A stretch of DNA of 64,000 nucleotides from Nitrososphaeraceae archaeon (GTDB taxonomy: Archaea; Thermoproteota; Nitrososphaeria; Nitrososphaerales; Nitrososphaeraceae): NCBI GenBank assembly GCA_021325295.1, contig JAJPHM010000024.1, forward strand, positions 1-64,000, in the 5' to 3' direction. The position numbers and the translations under genes are program-made. Positions 51,048 to 60,720 of the stretch are shown piece after piece; position 1 is the first letter of the stretch, and every line of letters begins with the position of its first letter. Below the pieces are notes generated by a model that searched no databases, was not told the origin of the DNA, and saw only the letters and a list, made by a program, of their open reading frames with translations.

Positions 51048-52073
51048 CTATTCTACTTGCCTTGCATAGATCATGCCAACATACATTTTGTTTCCATTCC
51101 TGTATTGGGGTCTCGGGTCCGACTTTGGCACGGTATGCGAAACTGAAAATCCGCACCTTCTGAGCCTCTCTTCGAGGTTTCTGTATCCGTAATGGTATTC
51201 TATCTGCATGTGGCTGAACTTTCTAAGGGTGCTGTCAGAAGCTGAAAGAATCACGTCATATTCACATCCTTCGCAATCTATTTTCAATATTGAACCCTGC
51301 TCAATTTCGTAACGATCTGCAATATCGTCTAGCGTTACCAGTGGAACCTGCATACCTCCTGTGCCAGAAAACTCTGACAATTGACTGACGGTATTGCTTT
51401 CCTTTTCTGGATCTATAACAATATTGCACGAGAAAGAAGAGCAGCCAGCCTGCTCGACAATAACCCTGTCAGTCAGTCCATTTACCTTGATATTTTTTGC
51501 CGCCAGCTGGTAGTTTTTGTAAAGGGGCTCGAAGGAAATGACCCTGGCTGCTCCCCTGGCTGCAAAGTAAACTGCACTGTCTCCAATGTTCGCCCCGATG
51601 TCTACCACTGTCCTACCAGGTACGGGCAAAGAGCCAAACTCTCTGTGGAGAAAGACAGAGATGATGTCACCGTTATTTGTGCCGCCCAAAAGGGTCACTT
51701 TGCTGCAAGGCAAGGCGTGGCCGAGATCTGATTTTTCAGCAAAGGATGCCACAGGAATAATTACCAGATCATCTTCAAGGCTGTATTCTATTTCATCGTG
51801 ATTTTGGCATGACGCTACAAATGACAACTGCAGGTTGTTCAACTCCAAAACACAGTTGTTTTTGCACAGAATAACTCTCACCGGATATTTCCTTTTGCGA
51901 GATGCATATAGCACGTCCAGATAATTCCTGTAAGCTTTTCTATACAGTGCCACCTTTGCTGCAAGGCGCCTTACGTAAAGAAAATATCCTGCAACCAGAT
52001 CTGCAGCCGATAGGTTGCTTCGGCTAGCCTTACGAACATCATTGACCACATTGACGTGAGAGTCTTTCGACAT
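51048..52073 (-). CDS. FkbM-family methyltransferase
   Basis: SAM-dependent methyltransferase of the FkbM group, which O-methylates sugars, glycans or lipids. SAM motif I is VVDIGANIGDSAVYFAARGA, followed by ISFEPLYKNYQLAAKNIKVN, and the family's ILKIDCEGCEYDVI. 341 residues; the first ~110 are an extra N-terminal part of unknown fold. It lies alone. In archaea such enzymes may modify cell-surface glycans, consistent with the rich exported-protein content here. Confidence 0.85.
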   Translation of the reverse strand: MSKDSHVNVVNDVRKASRSNLSAADLVAGYFLYVRRLAAKVALYRKAYRNYLDVLYASRKRKYPVRVILCKNNCVLELNNLQLSFVASCQNHDEIEYSLEDDLVIIPVASFAEKSDLGHALPCSKVTLLGGTNNGDIISVFLHREFGSLPVPGRTVVDIGANIGDSAVYFAARGAARVISFEPLYKNYQLAAKNIKVNGLTDRVIVEQAGCSSFSCNIVIDPEKESNTVSQLSEFSGTGGMQVPLVTLDDIADRYEIEQGSILKIDCEGCEYDVILSASDSTLRKFSHMQIEYHYGYRNLEERLRRCGFSVSHTVPKSDPRPQYRNGNKMYVGMIYARQVE

Positions 52074-52317
52074 TGTCTTGTCTTCTTTGCTCCTGTATCG
52101 GCTCAGGCCTGCAAGAGCAGAAACGACTCAATAGTTATTACTGGTTTCCGTCTGCCGCAGTGATTTGGGGTCTGTCGGGAAAGCAAGCACAAAAAATAGA
52201 ATAGTCTACGGGGCAAGGGAATGTTTTCGTGTGCAAATCAGATCTTCATGCACTTTTGCTCCCGGAATAGTTCAACCCGACTCAATTAATTAAATCAAGT
52301 CCAAGCCCGTGCATTAG

Positions 52318-52844
52318 CTATATTGTAATTGACCAGTTTGCTTTGTTGCCATCTACCCTATTTGGCGCTTCTTCCAGCCCCAAACAGACGAGTATACTAC
52401 TAACACTCATACCAAGCGTATAAGACTGCTGCAGGGTTTGCAAAGAGGGGATAAAGTGTGCAGTGAGCAACGCGTCAAGCGCAACAAGAGATCCATATTC
52501 TGTTATTCTTTTCAGTGTTGTCATTTGCTTGTTTAGAGGTGCCAAAAGCATGCCAAGGACCCACCTGTCAAAGAGCCAGACCATGACTTTTGCAGCCAAA
52601 TAGATGGCGCAGAAAATGCCACTGCAAAGTACATTGAAGTGATTATAAAATCAGTCTTCATTACTCTGGCAAAGATCGAATCGAATGCTTTTAGGCGCAC
52701 GATGTAGTACCCAAATAGAGTAGACATGGTTGCTACTGCACCGGTACTGCCTGCAACAAATGGGATGTTGCCATAACACTTTGCAGAAAACAGTACGTTG
52801 GGATCTGTAGATCCGCAAAAGGCGTAACTTGAAACAATGGCCAT
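52318..52844 (-). pseudogene. Frameshifted membrane protein
   Basis: Two open stretches on the minus strand in different frames overlap at about 52600-52660. The first (from ATG 52844) has helices NIPFVAGSTGAVATMSTLFG and TDFIITSMYFAVAFS. The second continues in another frame with CAIYLAAKVMVWLFDRWVL, then TTLKRITEYGSLVALDALLT and SYTLGMSVSSILVCLG. Joined, they give one multi-helix membrane protein of about 170 residues; each alone ends abruptly. One indel explains both. It could be a sequencing error instead of a real break. Confidence 0.55.
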
Positions 52845-52932
52845 CAGAAAAGTCTTTACTATTGCGCTGGCAGTCTATAGCCTCATATGTTTTCAAGCTT
52901 GCGCTTCTTTGATTGAATACCGAGTTATCCGA

Positions 52933-53112
52933 CTACCTAGCAGAGTTTACATTCTTTATGCATAGATCACAATATCTTTCTATTATGCTCATGCCATTGC
53001 CGACATCAAACAATGCCTCTTGCGTAGCCACAGAGCCGCATGTGATGCATTGTCTTGCTCTACTGGATGTGTTCACAAAGTTCCTGATTAAAGAAAACTG
53101 TTTGTTGCTCAT
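52933..53112 (-). CDS. 59-residue zinc-ribbon-like small protein
   Basis: ATG 53112 to TAG 52935-52933. It has two CxxC pairs (CITCGSVATQEALFDVG and ERYCDLCIKN) about 27 residues apart, the usual spacing of a small zinc ribbon, and a basic N terminus (NFVNTSSRARQ). TTATAAG at about 53134-53140 lies 22-28 bases before the ATG: leaderless. It is read in the same direction as the moa operon and is the next gene downstream of it. Unknown function. Confidence 0.7.
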   Translation of the reverse strand: MSNKQFSLIRNFVNTSSRARQCITCGSVATQEALFDVGNGMSIIERYCDLCIKNVNSAR

Positions 53113-53232
53113 CAGTTACTTGACTGTATCGTCTTATAAGAACGTACCTTGTCTCTACAAGCCGGTCCATGCTCCTCTAGCACAATCTTGCAGTCAGTTA
53201 AGAGCGATTTTTGCAGGCTACTCATGTTTATT

Positions 53233-54201
53233 TTATCTACCTTGGTCTTCATGGCCTTGACCATCAAGCATGCCAAAGACATGCAATATGCCCGGAAAGA
53301 GGGCATCAAGTGATTCGGATACGGCCCGCGGGCTTCCAGGCAAGTTAACAATTACTGTCTTTCCTCTGATGCCAGCTACTCCTCTGGAAAGCATTGAAGT
53401 AAGAGTACGCTTTTGCCCGTAGGCTCTCAAGGTCTCTGAAACTCCTGCCAGTTCTTTGTCAAGAACGCTTCTGGTGGCCTCAGGTGTCACATCCCGCGAG
53501 CTTGCACCTGTCCCTCCTGTTGTTACTACCAAGTCAACATGTAACTTATCGCATAGCATTCTCAGCTCAGTTCCTATCTTACTGATGTTGTCTGGCATTA
53601 TTCTGTATGATGTGACCTTGAATCCGTTCCGGGCGAGCCTGTCGATAATGATCTTGCCTGACCTGTCATCGGCCTTTTTTCGCGAGTCGCTTGCAACAAG
53701 CACCGCAGCGCTCAGGTTAAGGCCTGGTGCCACTGTTCTCTTTATCCCGCCGCTTTTCTGGACAAGAAGAATTGACTCTATGGCAAGGGCTTTGTCCACT
53801 GGTTTGAGCATGTCATAGATTGTCAGTGCAGCAATAGTGGCTCCTGTGAGTGCTTCCATCTCCACTCCTGTCTTCCATATGCTTTTTACTTCAACTGTAA
53901 TCTCTATTGCTTTTTCCTGCACAGCAAACCCCACTTGCACAGAGTCTATGGGCACAGGGTGGCAATATGGCAGCAAGTCCCATGTCCTTTTTGCCCCCAT
54001 TGTCGCTGCAATTCTGGCTGCATCAAGTACATTGCCCTTTGGTATTCTGCCCTTCTCCACAAGGGCCAAAGTGGGCGGGCTTGCCTTCACCACTGCCTTT
54101 GCAGTAGCAGTTCTGAGGGTATCGGGCTTGTCAGCCACGTCTACCATGCCTCCTGTTCTATCATCACTTGACATTTCTTGCTGTCTGACCACTTTTACCA
54201 C
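53233..54201 (-). CDS. MoaC-MoaB fusion protein
   Basis: Two molybdenum-cofactor enzymes in one chain. Residues 1-~155 are MoaC (cyclic pyranopterin monophosphate synthase): MVDVADKPDTLRTATAKAVV, GAKRTWDLLPYCHPVPIDSV, GVEMEALTGATIAALTIYDM. Residues ~163-322 are MoaB/MogA (molybdopterin adenylyltransferase): AAVLVASDSRKKADDRSG, TTGGTG (227-232), DVTPEA and VNLPGSPRAV. Thus the first and a late step are physically coupled. It is the last gene of the moeA-moaA-moaD-moaE-moaCB operon and overlaps moaE by 38 bases. Confidence 0.93.
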   Translation of the reverse strand: MVKVVRQQEMSSDDRTGGMVDVADKPDTLRTATAKAVVKASPPTLALVEKGRIPKGNVLDAARIAATMGAKRTWDLLPYCHPVPIDSVQVGFAVQEKAIEITVEVKSIWKTGVEMEALTGATIAALTIYDMLKPVDKALAIESILLVQKSGGIKRTVAPGLNLSAAVLVASDSRKKADDRSGKIIIDRLARNGFKVTSYRIMPDNISKIGTELRMLCDKLHVDLVVTTGGTGASSRDVTPEATRSVLDKELAGVSETLRAYGQKRTLTSMLSRGVAGIRGKTVIVNLPGSPRAVSESLDALFPGILHVFGMLDGQGHEDQGR

Positions 54202-54616
54202 TTTTTGGAATGACGCCTCTTACCCATGCCTCACCAGATTCCAGAATTTCTTTTTTCCAGAGAGGGACAGTTGTCTTGATCGAATCTATGCAGTACCTGC
54301 AGGCCTCAAAAGCTTCTCTTCTGTGCTCTGCAGAAACTGCGACTGCCACGCTGACTTCGCCTACCTGCAATTTTCCTGTTCTGTGTGCCACTGCAAATCG
54401 TTTTATCTTCCATCTTTTCCTTGCAACCGTTGCGATCTCGGAGATCTTGGCTTTTGCCATTTCTGTATATGCTTCGTAATAGATCCCTGATACCTGGCCC
54501 CTATCGCCATGATCTCTTGTGCTACCCACAAAAAGTACCGTAGCACCGCAGGACCTGTCTTGAACCTTTGATAATACCATGTTCAGATCTATTGGTTTGG
54601 CAGATATCAAGATCAA
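54164..54616 (-). CDS. moaE: MoaE, large subunit of molybdopterin synthase
   Basis: With MoaD it adds dithiolene sulfur to the pterin. The 150 residues include GATVLFVGSTRDHGDRG, YYEAYTEMAKAKI, HRTGKLQVGEVSVAVAVSAE and VPLWKKEILESGEAWVRG with the catalytic Lys region. Its end overlaps the MoaC-MoaB start by 38 bases and its start is 6 bases after moaD, so stoichiometric co-translation is likely. Confidence 0.93.
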   Translation of the reverse strand: MILISAKPIDLNMVLSKVQDRSCGATVLFVGSTRDHGDRGQVSGIYYEAYTEMAKAKISEIATVARKRWKIKRFAVAHRTGKLQVGEVSVAVAVSAEHRREAFEACRYCIDSIKTTVPLWKKEILESGEAWVRGVIPKSGKSGQTARNVK

Positions 54617-54622
54617 AGCAGC

Positions 54623-54949
54623 CTAGCCTCCACAAACTGGAGGGATTACTGCTACCTCGTCATTGCATGTTACAATCTTTGAAGATTCGCCTGAAATAAC
54701 CATGTGGTTGACAGCAATCACAAAGGTGGCCCCCTTCAGACCATGATGCTCAACAAGGTATCTTCTGATTCCTTCTGCCGTCATCTTTCCACTATCGGAG
54801 CGTATCTCGATATCTTTTCTGCCGGCCGCCTCACGGGCTGAAGCAAAAAGCCTTACTCTGATAAACTGTTTTTGGTTCACTGACCTGTCTCCGCTTATTT
54901 GCTCACTGTGCGTCATCATCCTCATCTCATCCCTCATACTCTCCCTCAT
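54623..54949 (-). CDS. moaD: MoaD, sulfur-carrier subunit of molybdopterin synthase
   Basis: Ubiquitin-fold protein whose C-terminal Gly-Gly is thiocarboxylated. FIRVRLFASAREAAGRKDIE starts the fold and VAVIPPVCGG ends it, with the required GG at the very C terminus. The first ~27 residues (to NQKQ) are extra; ATGs at 54937 and 54913 are possible starts. The start overlaps the moaA stop by 4 bases. Confidence 0.92.
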   Translation of the reverse strand: MRESMRDEMRMMTHSEQISGDRSVNQKQFIRVRLFASAREAAGRKDIEIRSDSGKMTAEGIRRYLVEHHGLKGATFVIAVNHMVISGESSKIVTCNDEVAVIPPVCGG

Positions 54950-55989
54950 CCGCCGATCCTGTTCATCATATTTAGTGCCGGCCTGAGTGACTTTGTCCTT
55001 ATGATACCTGCAATGCCTTCCGGTTTTTTTTCTATCATTTGCAGTATGTGTTCTCTAATCTCAGAATCAGATCTGTCAGAATCTAGCATGGGTTTGATAT
55101 GGTATCCGGGGTTTTCGAAAAGGCAGGTCATAAAGTAGCCGTTTGCAGTAATTCTTATCCTGTCGCAATTGTTGCAGAATGGCTCTGTAATTGACGGGAT
55201 AAAGCCAACTGTCCCACTTCCTTTTATAGAGTACAGCTTGGCCGGCGCGTATGTTGCATCTTTTGACTTTGACTCTGACGGTTCCAGCCTGCCCAGAGAT
55301 TCTTCTATCTTTGCAATCATTTCTCTCTTGCTGAAAACAAGATCATGCGACCATATTCCCGAGCCGTCCAGAGGCATAAATTCAATGAACCTCACTGTTA
55401 TCCCTGTATCATGTGCGAACTTGGCAAAATCAACTACCTCGTCATCGTTCCATCCCCTTATGACAACGGTGTTTATCTTTACTTCAAGCCCTGCGTCCAG
55501 AGCTGCATCAATTGATCGTTTTACTCTGTCTAGGTGCGGCAGGCCGGTCATCGCCTTGAACCTGTCCGGCTTGAACGTATCTAGGCTGATGTTTACTCCG
55601 CCAAGCCCTGCATCCTTGAGCTGGTTGACCTTGCTTGAAAGCAAAAGGCCATTGGTTGTCATACTGACTGATTTGATTCTGCTTATCTTTGAGAGGGCGC
55701 CAACAAGCCTTTCAATATCTTTGCGTAAGGTAGGCTCTCCACCTGTTATCCTTATTTTTTCTATGCCCAGGCCAGCAAATATCTGTCCAAGCCGGATAAT
55801 TTGCGGAAAAGTCAGAACGTCCCTGTCTTCAAACCATTTGTCGTTTCCTCTGGGCATACAGTAAACGCACTGCATATTGCATCTGTCAGTGACAGAGATG
55901 CGCAGCTTTGTGGCTACTCTGCCGTATCTATCCACCAAGTGGTTCTCCTTCTTGGATGCTCTGTCATAAATCTGGATTGCCATGGGCAT
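54946..55989 (-). CDS. moaA: MoaA, GTP 3',8-cyclase (radical SAM)
   Basis: First enzyme of molybdenum-cofactor synthesis, rearranging GTP. The N-terminal [4Fe-4S] site is C37-x3-C41-x2-C44 (TDRCNMQCVYCMPRG); the C-terminal cluster that binds GTP is FCNNCDRIRITANGYFMTC. The chain ends in Gly-Gly (NRIGG), essential in MoaA. 347 residues. Its start lies inside the end of moeA (26-base overlap) and its stop overlaps moaD. Confidence 0.95.
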   Translation of the reverse strand: MPMAIQIYDRASKKENHLVDRYGRVATKLRISVTDRCNMQCVYCMPRGNDKWFEDRDVLTFPQIIRLGQIFAGLGIEKIRITGGEPTLRKDIERLVGALSKISRIKSVSMTTNGLLLSSKVNQLKDAGLGGVNISLDTFKPDRFKAMTGLPHLDRVKRSIDAALDAGLEVKINTVVIRGWNDDEVVDFAKFAHDTGITVRFIEFMPLDGSGIWSHDLVFSKREMIAKIEESLGRLEPSESKSKDATYAPAKLYSIKGSGTVGFIPSITEPFCNNCDRIRITANGYFMTCLFENPGYHIKPMLDSDRSDSEIREHILQMIEKKPEGIAGIIRTKSLRPALNMMNRIGG

Positions 55990-57214
55990 TCAGGCCTCCG
56001 AGCAAGATAACTGGCACAATTTCGCCTTTTTCGAGCTGGCTACTGCCATCGACAATTACCATGCCATTTGAGCTTGTAAGCGTAGAAAGGAGCCTTGACC
56101 CTGCAGCACTGACTGGTTTGGCAAGGTAATGACCATCATGGTCTCTGGTAATCTGCACTCTGACAAATGTCCGCATATTCCTGTGTGTTTCTATGCACTC
56201 GGTCATCTTTGCAAACACAATAGGCTCAAGCGGTCCAGCAGTTTGAAGCATCTTCAGCAGTAGTGCCCTGCCAAAAGTATAAAACGCCACAAATGAAGAG
56301 ACCGGGAAGCCCGGAGTCAGAAGGATGGGTTTGCCATATATTATCCCGACTTTCGTAGGCGAACCTGGCTTCATTGCTACCCCGTCTACAACCAAGCCGG
56401 GCTGTCCCAGGCCACTTACCAACTCTGACAGATAATCCGTCTCGCCAACTGAAGTGCCGCCACAAACCACGACCATGTCGAATTCAAGTGCACTTTTTAG
56501 CCGGGAAAGAATCGCCTGTTTGTCGTCTTTGCATATCCCAAGGTCGACAGTCTGCGCTCCGTATCGTCCTGCCATGCATGATATCATGTACCTGTTGCTT
56601 TCAAACACCATTCCATCATTCAGCGGCTCGCCAGGCTCGACAAGCTCGTCGCCGGTGGCAATAATTGCAACTCTTGGTCTTTGAAAGACAGAGATCGTGT
56701 TTATTCCTGCGGCCGATATCAGGCCGATGTTTTGTGCAGAAATCCAGGAGCCTTTATTTAGCAATATCTGTCCCTTCCTGATATCCTCGCCTGCGGGCGA
56801 AACATTTTCGCCGGGTTTGATCTGGTCATATGCCTCAACCATGGCACTCTTGATTGCACGTGTCTTCTCGACCATAACTACAGCATCTGCACCTTCCGGG
56901 ACTTGGGCGCCTGTAGCTATTGCCACAGCCTGCCCAAAGCCTACCTTACAGTCAGCCTTCTGTCCAGCCCTTAGATTGCCAACTATGGCAAATTGGGCCG
57001 GATTCTTCTCAGAAGCGCCCTTTGTATCGGCCGACTTTACAGCATACCCGTCCATTGCAGCTCTTGCAAATGGCGGTATGTCTATGGGGCAGAAAATATC
57101 GGCAGCGGCAACTCTGCCATAGGCTTCGATTAATCCGACACTCTCTATTCCCGGATTCAGTTTAGACCAGTCGATAAGTGAAGTGCATTTTTTGATAGCC
57201 TGTTCCGGATTCAT
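55964..57214 (-). CDS. moeA: MoeA, molybdopterin molybdenumtransferase
   Basis: Inserts molybdate into adenylated molybdopterin. MoeA domains are in order: IFCPIDIPPFARAAMDGYAV near residue 45, AVAIATGAQVPEGADAVVMV, the MoaB-like domain with VVVCGGTSVGETDYLSEL, and the C-terminal domain IV (TFVRVQITRDHDG). ATG 57214 (MNPEQAIKKC) is preferred; the frame is open to TTG 57247. It is the first gene of the operon and overlaps moaA. No second MoeA is in the window; a tungsten-specific role cannot be told from sequence. Confidence 0.93.
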   Translation of the reverse strand: MNPEQAIKKCTSLIDWSKLNPGIESVGLIEAYGRVAAADIFCPIDIPPFARAAMDGYAVKSADTKGASEKNPAQFAIVGNLRAGQKADCKVGFGQAVAIATGAQVPEGADAVVMVEKTRAIKSAMVEAYDQIKPGENVSPAGEDIRKGQILLNKGSWISAQNIGLISAAGINTISVFQRPRVAIIATGDELVEPGEPLNDGMVFESNRYMISCMAGRYGAQTVDLGICKDDKQAILSRLKSALEFDMVVVCGGTSVGETDYLSELVSGLGQPGLVVDGVAMKPGSPTKVGIIYGKPILLTPGFPVSSFVAFYTFGRALLLKMLQTAGPLEPIVFAKMTECIETHRNMRTFVRVQITRDHDGHYLAKPVSAAGSRLLSTLTSSNGMVIVDGSSQLEKGEIVPVILLGGLNAHGNPDL

Positions 57215-57477
57215 GTAATGCAGATCAGCATCTATCTGGTAATGCAATGTTCAATCACCAAACATAGAAGCAGTACAGCAAAATTGCTCCGGCAGCTTCA
57301 TACTGGTCAAAGCCACCGCTGGCAACATGATAGCTTGATGCATCCCAGCTGTACAGGCATCAAAAAACTATAAAGCAGTTGTTTTAGATTGGTCTAGGCG
57401 ACGGTTATCCTCAGCTCAGAAAGACTGGCTTGCAGTTATCTTTTATATGATCGGGCACAATATATCTCTGGACACAA

Positions 57478-57852
57478 ATGCAAGCTGGATCTTTCAAGTA
57501 TACTCTGGCCTATGATGCATATTGTGGCCCTTGTACAAAGTTCAAGCAACTTGTCAATATGCTTGACAAGCACGAAAAGATAGATTATGTATCGCTAGTT
57601 GCAGCAGACCACGGGGGAATGCTTGATGCCGTTGCTCCCGACCTCCGCTATGCATCATTTCATCTTGTATTACCCGGAGGAATAGTAAAAAGTGGCTCTG
57701 AGGCTTTAATGGAGTTGATTGCCATACTTCCGTGTGGAAGAATAGTTGCGCCGGTAATGCGCCACATGCCCGGTAGTAAGGCATTGCTGGCGGCAATTTA
57801 CAGGGCGCTTTCAAGGCTGCATGATAGAGGATCATGTAAAAGGCCTCTGTAG
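57478..57852 (+). CDS. DCC-type (DUF393) thiol-disulfide protein
   Basis: 124 residues starting with YTLAYDAYCGPCTKFKQLVN: the DxxCxxC redox motif (here D-A-Y-C-G-P-C) of the DCC family in a thioredoxin-like fold, with the later FHLVLPGGIVKSGSEALMEL typical of the family. A third Cys lies in LPCGRIV. No signal peptide. Probably a small cytoplasmic thiol oxidoreductase. A CTTTTATATG box lies about 35 bases upstream. Confidence 0.82.
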   Translation: MQAGSFKYTLAYDAYCGPCTKFKQLVNMLDKHEKIDYVSLVAADHGGMLDAVAPDLRYASFHLVLPGGIVKSGSEALMELIAILPCGRIVAPVMRHMPGSKALLAAIYRALSRLHDRGSCKRPL

Positions 57853-58055
57853 ATTCTGAATGAACATAATAGCGCATTGTCTTGCTGGTTTACTTGCGTT
57901 TCTGGATAGCCTGAACTGACGCATTGACCATTGCGAACCGACAGGAAGTCTAGTTTCGTTCCAGCTACAAGATGCTCCAAAGAGGCAGCATGGTCATTAA
58001 ACCTGCAGTAAACCAGTTTCCGGCTTTTTTATCTCAACCGAATTAATCTTGCAGA

Positions 58056-58250
58056 CTAGCGTACCGCTTCCGATGCATTTCTCGATAATCTTTTGCTGCC
58101 TGCAGATTTCGTACTCCTGTCATCTTTTACATGGAACTCCAGCTGGTGCCGCTCAAATTCTCCAAGGCTGGCAAATTCTCGCCCTCCACAGTCAAAGCAT
58201 CTAAACATCGAGCCTTCATCATCCTGCTTTCCGTCTGGTCCGGTATTCAT
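58056..58250 (-). CDS. Small single C2H2 zinc-finger protein
   Basis: 64 residues with one finger, FRCFDCGGREFASLGEFERH then QLEFH (C-x2-C ... H-x4-H), and a Lys/Arg-rich tail (KSAGSKRLSRN). ATG 58250 is chosen since CTTTTATCA lies about 33 bases upstream; an in-frame TTG 58274 would sit at the promoter. One of the short archaeal C2H2 proteins in this window. Role unknown. Confidence 0.75.
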   Translation of the reverse strand: MNTGPDGKQDDEGSMFRCFDCGGREFASLGEFERHQLEFHVKDDRSTKSAGSKRLSRNASEAVR

Positions 58251-58440
58251 TGCTACCAAAAAGCAGCTCATCAAGAATGATAAAAGTTTGGTAAAGTCGG
58301 CTCACTGGCATAACTAGCTTTCCAGCAGGGCAATGAGTTTGTCTCTTGCTTTAGGGAATGAAATCAAAGGCAGCATGTTTTTCCTCCCCTCATCCTCTTC
58401 CTTGCTGCCTTTACCTGTCCTCTGGCCAGCTGTCTGTCTG

Positions 58441-60720
58441 TCATGCTATTGCGCCCGATGCCGGTCCTTCGGGAGTCGATGAAAAGACCGGTCTGCCAAA
58501 TTGCTCTGCTATTTTCTTGTACATGTTGAGCTCTTGAGCTGACAGGGGCCTTATCTTCACCATTGCCTCTCCAAAGTGCCTCATGTGCACCTTCATTTCA
58601 GAGACCTTTTTCTCAGCCTCTTTCGGATCTCTGTATTTTGATATGTGCTCTCTCAGGGCCAGCATTACTGCTGCAGATGCCACTGCAGCAATGTCAGCAC
58701 CAGTGTATCCGTCCATCTTGGATGCAAGGTTATCAAGATTAACATCCTCAGCCAGCGGCTTTTTCCTTGTATGGATCTTGACTATTTGTTTTCTTGACTC
58801 ATAGTCAGGCGGCGGAACGTACAGCAGCCTGTCAAACCTGCCGGGCCGAAGCAGTGCCGGATCTATGATATCAGGCCGGTTGGTTGCAGCAATTACCACA
58901 ACGCTTGTCAATACTTCTAGGCCGTCGAGCTCTGTCAGCATCTGGCTTATCACCCGCTCTGTAACATGCGAGTCACCAAACTCTCCGCCCCTAGTAGGGG
59001 CTATGGCATCTATTTCGTCAAAGAATATTATACAAGGAGCTGCCTGTCTTGCTTTTCTGAATATCTCTCTGATGCCTTTTTCGGATTCACCTACCCATTT
59101 TGACAAGAGCTCCGGCCCTTTTATGCTTATGAAATTTGCTTCACTCTCATTGGCGGCTGCCTTTGCAATCAGCGTCTTGCCAGTGCCTGGCGGACCATAA
59201 AGGAGAATTCCTTTTGGAGGAGTGGCGTCAGCATATGCAAACACTCCGTGGTACTTCAGGGGCCACTCTACTGCTTCCCGCAATTCCTGCTTTATTGTCT
59301 CCAAGCCTCCGATATCTTGCCATTTTACGTCGGGTATCTCTACAAACACCTCTCTCATGGCAGAAGGCTCCATTTCGTTTACCACATCAATAAAGTCCTG
59401 CATCTTGACAATTATCTTGTTTAGAACTTCAGCGGGAATGCTTTCCGCAGAAAGGTCAATCTGGGGCAGAATACGCCTCAGCGCCCTGATTCCAGCTTCC
59501 TTTGCCAGTGCCTGCAGGTCGGCTCCGACAAAGCCATGAGTGATATCTGCCAGCTTTTCCAGGTTGACATCCTTATCTAGCGGCATCCCCCTTGTATGTA
59601 TCTGCAAGATATCAAGCCTCCCATCCCTGTCAGGAACACCTATCTCTATCTCCCTGTCAAACCTGCCAGGCCTTCTCAATGCCGGGTCGATTGCGTTTAT
59701 CCTGTTGGTGGCGCCGATGATCACTACTTTGCCCCTTGCCTTCAGGCCGTCCATAAGAGATAGAAGCTGTGCGACTATTCTCCTCTCTACCTCTCCGCTG
59801 ACCTCCTCTCTCTTTGGGGCTATCGAGTCAAGCTCGTCGATAAAGATGATTGAGGGAGCATTTTTCTGCGCCTCCTGAAAGACGTTTCTCAGCCTCTCTT
59901 CACTTTCCCCATAGTATTTGCTCATGATTTCCGGGCCTCCTATGGTGTAAAAGTTGGCGTTTGTCTCGTTAGCTACAGCCTTTGCAAGCAGGGTCTTGCC
60001 TGTGCCCGGAGGGCCGTGGAGAATGACGCCTTTTGGAGCTTCTACTCCAAGCCTTCTGAAAAGCTCGGGGTGCCGCAGGGGCAATTCAATCATCTCCCTT
60101 ACCTTCGTGACTTCGCCACGCAGACCACCAATGTCCTCATAAGTTATGGAGGGCACTCCGCCTTCCTTCGCGGCCGAGAGTGCTTCAGCCGTCTCTTCAG
60201 AGATTGTTACTTCTGTTCCTGAAGAAATTATTACAGGACCTCCCGGGGCTGTAGAGATAACTACAAGGTCAATTCGCTGGCCCATTATGCTCAGCGGAAT
60301 TACATCGCCCTTTGTTACAAGCTGTCCTTCCAGAAAGGCAGCAAGATATTCCTCGGCTCCCAATATCCGCAAAGGTTCAGTCGGTGCAAGCGTAATCTTT
60401 TGGGCTGGCTTTGTTTCGACAGTTCGAATGTCGACAGTATCGTTGATGCCAACATCTAGCTTGTTCCTTGTGTATCCATCTATGCGTATCAGGCCCTTGC
60501 CGTAGTCTTCTTGGTAAGACGGCCAGTACAAGACAATAACGCCAGACTTTCTTTTGCCAGCTAAAATCTCGATTGCGTCGCCTGAAGACAGTCCCATCTC
60601 GGCGGCCACTTTTGGGTCGACCCGTCCAATTCTTCTCCCAACGTCGCGAGAATTTGCTTCAGCCACCTTCAAAGTTCTGGTGGAACTGCTATTGCTGCCT
60701 TTCCTGTCTGCTGACGACAT
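58441..60720 (-). CDS. cdc48: Cdc48/VAT-type AAA ATPase, second copy
   Basis: 759 residues, same domain order as the copy at 10792-12945: N domain (about 1-195), D1 with Walker A 236-243 and IIFIDELD, D2 with [13 protein letters not shown] and IIFFDEID. It differs in an extended N-terminal tail rich in Ser/Arg, a longer N-to-D1 linker and a different C-terminal tail ([14 protein letters not shown]). TATTTTATCG lies about 25 bases before the ATG, so this copy is leaderless while the other has a Shine-Dalgarno; different control is likely. Confidence 0.95.
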   Translation of the reverse strand: MSSADRKGSNSSSTRTLKVAEANSRDVGRRIGRVDPKVAAEMGLSSGDAIEILAGKRKSGVIVLYWPSYQEDYGKGLIRIDGYTRNKLDVGINDTVDIRTVETKPAQKITLAPTEPLRILGAEEYLAAFLEGQLVTKGDVIPLSIMGQRIDLVVISTAPGGPVIISSGTEVTISEETAEALSAAKEGGVPSITYEDIGGLRGEVTKVREMIELPLRHPELFRRLGVEAPKGVILHGPPGTGKTLLAKAVANETNANFYTIGGPEIMSKYYGESEERLRNVFQEAQKNAPSIIFIDELDSIAPKREEVSGEVERRIVAQLLSLMDGLKARGKVVIIGATNRINAIDPALRRPGRFDREIEIGVPDRDGRLDILQIHTRGMPLDKDVNLEKLADITHGFVGADLQALAKEAGIRALRRILPQIDLSAESIPAEVLNKIIVKMQDFIDVVNEMEPSAMREVFVEIPDVKWQDIGGLETIKQELREAVEWPLKYHGVFAYADATPPKGILLYGPPGTGKTLIAKAAANESEANFISIKGPELLSKWVGESEKGIREIFRKARQAAPCIIFFDEIDAIAPTRGGEFGDSHVTERVISQMLTELDGLEVLTSVVVIAATNRPDIIDPALLRPGRFDRLLYVPPPDYESRKQIVKIHTRKKPLAEDVNLDNLASKMDGYTGADIAAVASAAVMLALREHISKYRDPKEAEKKVSEMKVHMRHFGEAMVKIRPLSAQELNMYKKIAEQFGRPVFSSTPEGPASGAIA

